Shown: piece after piece, positions 39,346 to 51,300 of the stretch
Position numbering within the stretch: the first letter of the stretch is position 1
Layout: each line of letters begins with the position of its first letter
Assembly: GCF_009389715.1 (NCBI RefSeq)
Contig: NC_052401.1
Span: 1,352,843-1,416,842, forward strand
DNA from: Phoenix dactylifera
Lineage: Eukaryota > Streptophyta > Magnoliopsida > Arecales > Arecaceae
Direction: 5' to 3'
DNA length: 64,000 nt
Made by a program: the position numbers and the translations under genes
The notes under the pieces: generated by a model
What the model saw: the letters and a program-made list of their open reading frames with translations, nothing else
Told to the model about the DNA's origin: nothing
Databases searched by the model: none

Positions 39346-42300
39346 GCATTTCCTGCTGCCTGCAAAAGCATCGTTTATTAATACATTTCAGAGACTGTCA
39401 TCAATGTAACGGTTTATGACACCATGCTTGTAAGGTAAGATTAGAAGGGAAGAGCCAAATGTCGTGAAATCAGCACAAAATGTTACGAATCGGGTCCTAT
39501 CCAGTCTGGGATTGAATAGGAGAGGTCTGGTCTCCCAATCATGACTGCCCATGTATTGTACGACATTCACGATCAAGCAGGCTCCATGCAGCATGACCGT
39601 TCCATCCTGGCCATCACGCAATACACAAACAGCTGTGATTAGGATACTAGACTCATCCAGACCAACCCTAAACTAGAGAGGATCCAAGCTCAAAAGTTAC
39701 ACTAGGATTCTCTCTTAAAGCCCAGATGGAATATACTTAATACCCACTCTCTTTTTTTTCTCAAAAAAAATCCCTATTTCTCTTCTGCCATCCAGTCAAA
39801 ATGCGATCTTTGTAGATAAATCGTCTTCAGGTCCTTGGTTTGATGGCAATCAAATGACAAGTGCAGTCCCTGGCCATGTTTCCTTTATCTGCTAGTCCCA
39901 GGTCTATCATTGCAACCACTTGTGCTTTATTTGATACACACTCGTGCCTAATTTGTACCTAATTAGCCTATTTAATACATACTCGTGCGCTTATAGTTTT
40001 TTGTTATAGAGGACAGGGGCTAGCAAATAAATCCACATCAAAACAAGGGACTGAGAAAATATGTGGTCAACAAGCGCTGATCACTAAATGGCAGTCAGAA
40101 TAGGGGGCCCAAAGCAATTTCCCCTTTTTAGAAACCTAAAACATTCTCTAGTGACATCCTTGTTCACTAAAGAAAACCTTAATCCTCATTATATTTCTCC
40201 ACATACAAGAAGGATAATCTAATACTTATCTTGCCCCATCAAAAATTGCTACCAAAACCAATATGATCATCAAGTGTGTTTACCACTATCCTACTCTCCT
40301 TGCTAACCCATTTTAAACAGGGCATTTATAAAGATTAACCATTGCTGGTGTGTATTGGTCACAACAGTCGACAAGTATGCTGCTTCTGGTTTAGAGATCA
40401 GTACTTGCACGACTTCAACATTGACTACGGAACGAGGTTCTTGTATCCACTTTTGCTGTGAATTATTGATCATCGACTCCTTACACAGTTGCTTAGTCGA
40501 CTCAGTCTTTGGCTTGACCAACTGCAAGACTAATGAGTTGATCGACCTGATCATCAACTGATTGACCCGATGTTCTCCCTTTCACCTTTGCCACGTTGCT
40601 GTCTGACTGGAGCTACTCTTTCTTTTTCCATGGTTGTTTATGGAAGGAAATGGCTATAGTTTGACCTCTCGGAGCACAATCATTCACGATGAAAGGTGCG
40701 TGCCCGATGAAGTTCCCAATTGATCCAAGATGGCTTTGGCTTCAAGGCTCCCTCTTTAGATGAAGGTGAGCTCCTCTCCGCACTATGACTTCTTCAGTGA
40801 AACCCTCTCCCTGGCACCCTATTCCGTTGGTCAAAGCCGCCATTCTTCTAAGAACAGATTTGCATGCATGCATGCAATGAACATAAGAGGTTTCTTTTCA
40901 TGTGAAGAGCCGCCTGCCAACTCTCCCATAAAACAGTTACCAACTAGCGGTCATAGTCCACATGAAAGCTCAATATTTAAAACCCCAAAAGTTGACCAAC
41001 CCAGTCCATTTCCTTTTATACGCACTTCTTGTGCTCCAAACTAGTAATAATAGTCAAGGCTCAAATCAATTCAAACACATAGGTAAGCCATACTAAAGTA
41101 ACTCCTCCAAGGAGATGTTGCAAAGAGTGCTCCGCAGATTGATTGTGAAGTCTCAGATCCCAGAAACTCTTTACAAGGTTCGAGCCCAAGATAGATTAAT
41201 TGTGAAAGGATCAGAAATACTTTTACCAGATATGTGCCCAAGCTATGAATGACAAGCTTCTAAAAGCATCATGTACAAATGAGCAAGAAAAAGAAACTGG
41301 ATCACTTGGGAGGGCCTGATTTATTGCATAGAAACCCCATAATTTCTTCCTCAAAGATTGGAGAAGGAACACAGATATGCAACTTGGCCTTCTGAGTTTT
41401 ACCATCCCTATATCTCATCCTTAAATCATCAACAGTAATAAACTAAAATCATTGACAGTCACTGCACCCCTTTTCCAAATTTCTTTGCAGATCATACCAA
41501 CAATTCATTCACAACCTTGATGAAGCATTGACCCACCAACATAGCATTGCCTGAAATCCATCTACCTTGAAGATAGACTTTGTAACATTTATATGACTAG
41601 ATTTTAAATGTCATGTTAGGTCCGGGATTTTATTTAATTTAGATTTGTTATCTTCAAAAACTCCTCCAAGGATATGTTGCAAAGAGCGCTCTGGAAACAG
41701 ATTGATTGTGAAGGCTCAGATCCCAGAAACTCTTTACAAGGTACGAACCCAAGATAGATTAATAGTGAAAGGATCAGAAATACTTTTACCAGATATGTGT
41801 CCAAGCTATGAATGACAAGCTTCTAAAAACAGCATGTACAAATGAGCAAAAAAAGAAACTGGATCACTTGGGAGGGCCTTATGATTTATTGCATACAACC
41901 CCCATAATTTCTTGCTCAAAGATTGGAGAAGGAACACAGATAGGCAACTTGGCCTTCTGAGTTTTACCATCCCTATATCTCATCCTTAAATCATCAACAG
42001 TAATAAACTAAAATCATTGACAGTAACTACATCCCTTTTCCAAATTTCTTTGCAGATCATACCAACAATTCATTCACAACCTTGATGAAGCATTGATCCA
42101 CCAACATAGCATTGCCTGAAATCCATCTACCTTGATGATAGACTTTGTAACATTTATATGACTAGATTTTAAATGTCATGTTAGGTCTGGCATTTTATTT
42201 AATTTAGATTTGTTATCTTCATATTATATTACAAAACACAGAATTTTTAAAGGATGTATCTTGAGATAGAACTCCCATAAACTCCTGTCCAAAGCTTAGA

Positions 42301-45300
42301 GAAGCAGGGTGGAGATGTAATTTGAACTTCTGAGTATTACTACTCCCTATATATCATCCTTAAATCATCAATTGTAACGAACTAAAATCATCGGTAGTAA
42401 CTGCATCTCTTTTCCAAATTTAATTGCAGATCATCTCGATAGTAACTGGTCGACTCTATGTTATCTGCAAATGGAAACGTAAATTAACATTTTTAGTCAG
42501 TATAGCTTCTAGCTATTTTTTTTCTTCCTCATAGAGGGGGAAAACATATTGGTTGAAGGATTTGGGGACTGGACATAGAGCTGAGTCATAACAAGTGACC
42601 CATGACATGGCTGTTTATAAGATTTTCTTTAGTTAGCAAGCTATATAGCAAATTACTGCCTAAAAATCCCAATTTGCAATCTGCTCCTCCATTATAAAAG
42701 TCTTTCAATCTACTTTGTTTGTGGCCATTCCTGATTCTTAAAACCGAGTATTTTTCTCTGCTTAAAGCAAAAGAACATCTGTATTTGTATGTATGTGCGC
42801 TTGTGCATGTGCTCCTGCGTGTCATTGTGACGGTGCATTATTTTTTGATCAAATAAAGACACTTTACTAGGTATTGTTTTCTTTGAAGAAAACCATCCTA
42901 CCATATTTCCATACGAGCATGATACATCCATGAAGTTATTTTCTAGAATAGTGCTTTCTTCTATAATCACTTCAGCATTTATCACGCCCCTAGGTAATTA
43001 TGATGACATCAACTTCCTTGGAATCTTTTCATACAAATAGCTCCCCACTCATGCAGATTCTAGAAGTATCCTTTTTAACAGCATCAGTGACTTTTCTAGG
43101 GAACAAGAAAAAACACGAACTATGTACAAACTATATTTTATATGGCCACTCTCATAAATTAAATATAAGCTTGTGATTAATTTATGAACATACAATAACA
43201 AATTATAATCTTCTGGCTAGAATTGTTTATTCTCTGTTTGTTTCATCATTCACATACTTCAGGACATAAGAGCAGTGGAGCAGTCATGTCTTACTTTCTT
43301 CATCACATGGATAGTCAGTAAGATAGTGGCTGCTTTATTTTCCCCTTGAAAAGTAAAAGTACATAGCATGATATGATCCATGTGGTTCATAATTAATACT
43401 TACAAGGATAATTTTGGTTTCATCCAAGTCCCTCTGAATTTTCAGCAACTTGTCGGCCTCCGCAGGGTCCTAAGGCAAACATAATGTGCATGCAGTAAAA
43501 ACAGTTAAATACAATTTATTCAATTTATTATAAATAAAAAAATGAAGCACAATATTTTGGACTCCAACAAGAAATGACTAACATCTATTAAAACCTTCAA
43601 TTTTATAATGTGAAGAAACAAATCTTTCAGAACATAATGTAAAAGAGTCATATTTTCTGTATGTATGTATGTATGCATGATAGAAATGATAAAAATAAAA
43701 GACAAAGTTCTGTATAAGCCAATACATAATGTGATAGGGCCACTAGTTTTGGTAAAGTTTTCACAATCTACAGAAAAATGTGGAGGAAATTCAGAGGAAT
43801 GGGTCCCAACACTAGAGTAACATTTTTTTAAAAAAGATATTTTTTATAAGGAGTTTTTATGAATTCTGAAATGGATGGCAAAGAAAATTCAGTTTTAGCT
43901 AAAATCAAAAAGTTGGAAGGGGGCCATCATTTTGGTAGCAAATAAAAGTTTTCATAATTTCCAGAAATATGTAAAGAGGAAACTCAGAGATATAGGTATC
44001 AAGTCCCATCTGACATAAAATATAAAAACAATGCTTTCTTTTATAGAAAGTTTTATGAACTATGACACTGAATAAGCATATGCTGTAACTTTAACAAGAC
44101 CCTATTCTCCAGCATCAAGGTATTTGGGAGTTAAAATAAGGAGCCGATAGAACTCCTTGCAGAAAGGGCATAGAATTTAAACCAATCTATAATTGACTAC
44201 CTGTATCTAAAAATATCAAAGAAATGACACAAACCTGAAATTTTGTTAATGCTTCATTTAAGTATGGCCATGGTTGAGTGGCATCTATCTGTGCTGATCT
44301 CCATGAATCCCCAAAAGTCTTATGATATTCATCTAGTACCTAAGTAGCATTTCCATGAATATAAGCTTCACAAACTTGAATTTATTTTCAAAGACAGAAT
44401 ATTGCAAACACAATCATCCTAATCAAATCTATATGTGGTATGCAGCTACCATATCATGATAAGCAACCAAGCTAATCATTAGTTTATGTTTGTGCTCTCA
44501 TAACTGAAAGGTTGGAAGGGAGCCCCAAGAATCAATTATAAGCAATGATATATTTATTATATGTTCAAGTAGCTGCAAGCAACAATTGATATTTGGAAGA
44601 GCCCTTCTGCGATAAAGAGCACAGAAGCACATAAGCACCTATGCTGGCAGGTGTTTATGCAATGAACAAATCATACCAAGAACTATCATTTTTCTTTCTT
44701 CTAACTTCGGTTTGTCAAAAAAATTAACAAAAAAAAAATTTGCTACAAAAGGTCATTACTTGGTTATGATTCCGGCAATTCAGGGTCCTAGCAAGGGCAA
44801 ACTCAAGCCATTGCTCGTCAACCCAAACCTTTTACCATCGCACCAATCAATGGCCCCTAATAAATTTTTCGCTACCAATAGCAAAATTTGCAACCCAATA
44901 ATCCTTCAAGACATCTTGCAAAGCTTATATTGCTTTGGTGTCAATCATGTAAAAACTTAAGGACCATCTCTCTCGATCTCTCTCTATCTGTGTGTGCGTG
45001 TATGTGCATGTCTGTCAGAGGGCAGTTCAAAAGGCTGAAATCAGGAATACTACTTTCAAATACAAGATGAGAAACAAATTGTAATCAAAACTTTACTGCA
45101 CATGACTTCTACTTTCAAGCTACACTGAGTTGGGCCAAATAAGTTCTGATTTCTACAGTTTCAACAGTTTTCTTCAACTATAAACTCTCAGTCAAAAAAT
45201 AATAAAGAGTGAAAAAAACAGAGCTAAAAAAATAAAACAAGTTAGAATTGTGCCATTTTAGAGTACATTGCATTCTTTGGAAGTTGGAAATTTTGGGTAT

Positions 45301-48300
45301 ACAGTTTCAGCATTGTGATACTTTTTCAAAAAATCATTAAAGTATAATAAAAAATGTGCCATTCTAATGCTTTCTGAAGATTCAATTTATTACCCATGAG
45401 GAAGCCTAAAAGGGGGGAAATCAAAAAGTAACCTCAAGACTAACCCTTTACCATATCGATAAGAATCTAGAGAATGTGAATCAGTAAACATATTAACCTG
45501 AACTGTCCTTTTCAATTCTCAGTAAGGGACCTCCTACAAAGTTCCAACTTCCAAACATATCAAGAGCAAGCTGCAGTGAACTTTCGGCAACCTTCGGCAT
45601 CAGATATGTTTTGTTAAACATTGTCAAATAACAACCAACAGACAGCAGTATCTGAAAGCCTATGCATGAAAAGTTTACATATTCAGCCAAATTAGCCCTC
45701 CAATTTTCCCTATCATGACTAACATCTTCAGGCTGCCATTGAAGCATTGTCTAGATTTAATGTTTGTTAAGAAAAATTTAGGTGTGGTGCAGAGAGCATA
45801 TAATGGGCTTGAGGCGCCCAAAAAAATCAGAAAAACAAAAAGGAAAACTATCCATGGAGGTGACTATCTGGGAGAACAAAATTTAAGCACTTGCTCTTAG
45901 GTGCAACAAATTATGTTTAAAAAGTTAGTAGAGTGAAAAAGCAACACCACTGGAATTATGTCTATCTCTTACCAAGAACGGTAAGAGGCAGAAGCAAGGG
46001 TAAATAGAGAGAAAATTACAGTAACATATAATCAATTGTAGTTTCTTATCTTATATGAAAATGGATAGACTTACTAAAAAGGAGCATAGCTGTACAAGCT
46101 TCCAACCTAAAAAGAAGGTCATGGGAAATTGTTATAAAATTAGTGTTAACCAAATCTTTAAAGCATGCCTGACTATTTTGTAGTGTTGTATATTCCAGTA
46201 GCTGGTAAAAATGGAAAAATCAAGGTTGAAGATATCAAATCCAACTATTAAGATATAGGTTAAGAGTGTGTTTCTAGGAAGGCCAATCAAGGAAAAGAAT
46301 TTGAAGAAGTGACTGAAGAAATGAGCAATGCACAAGTTTCAGACAAAATACTATTATGTTTTAAATATCAAACGAGTTTGCCCACTAGGAGTCCACTTCA
46401 ATATAATATTCTCTAATGCAGTCTATTAGGTGCAGAGGTAGCTTGCGAAAAAATTCTCCTATTCCTGATTGAAGGTGTGTTAACTGCTGAAATTTCAAGA
46501 AGCATAGTTAAGTGGACTAAAACAAAATACGTGCCTAAAAGATCAGCATACATATTAACCAAATCAACAGAATAATCAAATGGACTCACATTCACTAATA
46601 TGGAAGTAATCATAGACTGACATCTTGTTCTGATTGCTAAGAATTTAACGGATAAACAAATGCACAGCGTTTCTTAATGGAAATTTTAACACTCATCAGA
46701 TAAAATTCTTCCTCCTTTCCTCCTTCCACCCAAAATGTGCACATGTAACTTCATTCTTCATTCACTTTGCACATAGATAAATTCGGACAGCATAGATGAT
46801 CGGTATTCTTTCCTTAATAACTTTCACCAAAAGTTCTCCATCCTCCTCCCTCTCCCCTAAATTTTTCACTCTCATATACTTAGCATATAAGAGGGTTGAT
46901 GTCAAGCTAACAACCAGTTGAAAATTTTGCTCAATCCTTCCATGGAGCCTTGTCAACTGTGAGTTGCACTCATCTGTGGACACCAAATTTGTTAAAAAGA
47001 GGCTTGCATAATGATAATGATGATAAATTAACCACTATAAATCCTTTTTTAACTGTCCTGAAATATCTCATAACAATACATTCATTAATTTTCAAGAAGA
47101 TATCTTGTCTTTATTGAATGGCAAAGAATATGCTGTGAGCTCTAATCTTTAACACCAAGATGCCAGTTCCACGACTGTGGTCAAGGAAGCCTACTATGAC
47201 CACTCCTCAGTTGAGAAGAACTGACCTATTTCTTTTACTATTATGCATCCTCTAAAGTTTAAAATGTCTACCATGATCAACAAAGTGTGACATATCGGGC
47301 CCAGATCACTGGGAATAAAAATTTTGTTAAGAGTGTTTTCCACACAGAAAACTGCAATTTGATTATAGTGGATCAAACTGAAATAAAGAATCACAAATCA
47401 TGAAAACTAACATAAAACTAATAGAACTAAAGACTACAAAAGGGAACTGAAAAGAAGCAGAGTCATGCCAGTGAATACTAAAATTTCAACATAATCCAAA
47501 AACAATTTTGCTACTAAAATTTTACCAGTTCCAGATAATCAACATTATTTGAGAAGCAATCTACTGCAAAGCTAAAATGTTCATCATTTCCAGCTAACGA
47601 AACAGATATAAATATAGTTAGCAAGAGCCTAAGGCATTTACCATGTTCAGGAGAGAAAATGCACTTCGCACAGGATAATGATCATCCATAAATGCCAACG
47701 CACAGAGGCCATTTCTGTTGTAAGAATGTACCTTATATTCTACAAGACAAGTCAAACAAAATGGATTTTAAAATAATCCCTTGACTGCGGTTAGCAACTT
47801 AATCCCAAATATTGATGATGATGATGATGATGATGATGAAGAAGAAGAAGAAGAAGAAGATACAAGTCTACTGATGTCAAGCCCCACTAAATATGCCATA
47901 AAGCTTAAATTACAGATATTATATGCTATTCTCAGCTACTTGAAAACTCAACCAATACGAAAAGACAAAATCATTGGAAAAAACAATATTATTCACCTTT
48001 TTTTAGAGTCAGTGGTAAATTAGAATTCTTAACTACTCATAACAAAACTTAGAGAAACAGAAAAAGATTAGAACTTTTTAGAAATTTCAAAATTATTTTC
48101 TACAGATTTTTATTATTCACAATATTATATATTACTTTTTACACTAGTTTAACAGTACACATGCTGACTCACTGACCTCCAGCTCAAAATAGTTTTCTCA
48201 TTAAATAAAATCAACAATCAAATTTCTTGTTATTTGACTTCATAAAATTTTCCACAATAAAGTCCTCTAAGATAGGAACAGATAGGTGGCCTATATGACT

Positions 48301-51300
48301 ATTCACATCAGAATACTTGATCGATGTCAGCTCCTTTAATTTTCAAGTAACATTCTCAAATATTTCATTAAAATCAGTATAAAATAATGGAAAATATTTA
48401 TAGTTCTACAATGAAATGTGTTAAAAATCTCTCTTAGACCAAATTAGGTTTTTAACAAATTTAACATGACCTGGTCTGGACAAGCACAAACCTAAGATAT
48501 AAGTTATGAAACCCTACTTTTTCAGCTTCATTAATGTATTTCACCTCACCTAGTGACTTCTCAAGCCCGGATTCCCTCAGTGTCTTCTCTTTTTTATTTT
48601 TATATCAACAACCTGTTTATAAATACACACTCATCTTCATTTCAAACAAACAAGAAAAGAAAGAAAAAATTACATCAGACTAAATGGAGGTGTCTTTATC
48701 AAATCAACTTCAAAGTTCAAACAGCATTGATTTCTGGGACCACGTCCATTGATCAGACGCACTCTTCTCTTGAACGAACCATAAGCACAAATGTGAAATA
48801 CTAGTTCTTATAATTGCAAAGGCTAACTTTGGCATTGCTGCAGGCATTTCTAAATCCTTTCTTAGAACTTCTATTGGTGTTTATTTAGGTTTTCCCTTCC
48901 TCCTTCTAGACACTTAGACATAGATCAAAGCACCTCTTCTCACCAATTCTCCCCAAATATTCAGTGCACGGGCCATGATATCTCAATATTTTCTTTATTA
49001 ATCTGCCCTCAATCATTCTACCCCCCACACCTCCATGATACTTGTTCCTCACTCAATCCTTCCTAGCTTACAACAAAGCCATCTCAACATCCTCATTTGC
49101 TATGTCTATCTTGTTTGCTGCTGCTAATTATTATGCATAACTGCCAACATTCTAAATATACAAATTGCAAGCTTAATTGCAATTCTACAAATCCTTTTAA
49201 GTTGCCAAGGAAAACTCTCTGAGTTTACAAGATAAGTCTTCATCTATGTCTCCATTCTTTTGCATGATAGATTCGGAAACAACAGAACCAGTTATACGAT
49301 GGTATCTCTTGACCATCAATTTCAACTATAGCTTAATTTTCATTTCCAATTCGTTTAGGATTGCATTCCACATATTTTATTTCATTGAACTAAATTTTGA
49401 ACCTTTATCTTAGAAGGTTTTCTTCCATAAATTCACTTTTGCATTTAACCATTGCCTCATCAATCGAGACTATAATATTTACGAAAAACATGAATGAAAG
49501 CATGTTTTCTCGAACATTATCAATATTTCATCCCCGAAAAGTTTAAAGAAAGTTTTGATCCCTGGTGTAGACCTATTTGAATTGGAAAGCACTTCCTTCC
49601 CCATAATAATTGATGCTTGTCACTAACTTAAAACATATCTCATCATGCATACATTTTCGTCTTATCACCTAGCTATTACCTTCTATTAGGATTTCAAATT
49701 TCAGCTTCTTTTCTAGACTATCTATCAACCTAATGTTGCCCCTCCACCATTTTCACACTTCAAAGAAACACTTCAAATTTTAGGGTAATTCCTCCTTTTC
49801 AAAATCCAGAAAATCATATCCAATAGCATTTTATTAAAATAACTATTTAAAATATATGCTGTTTAAATTTCTCCCCTTGAGACTGTGGGAGTTGTAAATT
49901 GAAGAAAAGCCATGGTGCCCTAGACCACTCTAACCACTTTGGGTATATCTAAATAGGGCCCAGGAGCAAAATCCACCACATCACATATCAAAATTTCCGA
50001 AAGCCACAACTTTTCTTACGACGTCTAAGTGAAGTACCATTTTTTTGATATTGGGTAACTTTTCAAGATCTGCAACACCACGTGATCCCTAAAGAGTTCG
50101 ACGCATGTAGTGATTGGGGGCATATGATGACATTTGGGCTTTGAAACAAGGCAGTCAAAGTAAAAGTTTCCATTTGGCGGTAATTTATAAATCTCCAAAT
50201 AATAAGATGAAACGTTGAAGACAAAGTTAATGCAAAAGTCATGATATAGGTCCAGCAGTATGTTAATAATTACTTCCAATAGTCAAAGCTATTTTGGAAA
50301 AATTATAAATCCTTTCAACTAGAAGAAAAATCCAACCAAGATTTTGGAACAACATACATCTCTAGTATAAGTAGAGGAATTATAATCCGTTCAATTATTC
50401 AATTAATAAAAGAAAATAGGATCCAGAACTCTACCTTCACAATTCTCTTATTTTTTCTTATTCTTCTAAGAAATCTACGTTAAGCAGGTTAAACAAAAAA
50501 TCTTTTTTTCTTCTCAATCAGATCAAAATGATATTAGTATTTCGGTCCTTTAATCAATAAATGCCTAGTTTATGGTCTAAAGTCTAAACTCATCAGAAAT
50601 ACAAGCAGATGGGAGAACAATTGCCGGTGCTCAAAGTACATTGAAGGATAAAAGTGAGGATGCTTGTTGCTTCTACCTTTGCAAATAATAATATGAATGG
50701 ATGCCTCACTCAACTAAAGAAAAAAGATTGCCTAGCACACTGAACTCATATCTCAGCGAGCACCTTCAATTCATGCACCAACAATTGCTGTCATAAAGCT
50801 ATCTTTATACAAAGACAAAAATTAAATGTCAAGCAAGAGGATAGGCAACCTCTAAGACTCAAAGTCACCCTCCTCTTTGGCCTTTCGAAGTCGAAACTCA
50901 AATCGAGATTTTTTTTATGATAGAGCTATCGACACAGAGAAGCTGAACAACTCGTTACACCAGTTAAAGGCATTTCACTATCTATAGAAATGCTAGTGCC
51001 TAGAAGGTAATTTTTGCATCACTTGAATATTTCTAGCCATGCCTTCACCTAGTGATTTTCCTACAAGAGAAATAATAATATTCCTGAAATGACATGAAGA
51101 AAATTCAAGAATTTGATTAAGAAACAGTTTTACTCAATCGACCATGAGCAAGATCAATGGATTAAATGATAGTACCTACAATAGAGAAATAAGATCAATC
51201 TATCCAAGATTACACCATCAAGTGTTATAAATAAGCTCTCTCTCTAGAGATCTCTATTGATTATCATGTAGTTTTACGAAGTACATTGCATGTCTCCATA

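Larger units (their letters stand above)
38631..43403. other. YKT6 intron 4 (4.8 kb)
   Basis: This intron lies between DETKIIL and HKTIDSVL. It holds a (CT)n run (39307-39342) and the tandem repeats at 41098-42440. Segments 39400-39660 and 40300-41060 are less AT-rich and may be old insertions, but I cannot name them. Confidence 0.6.
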
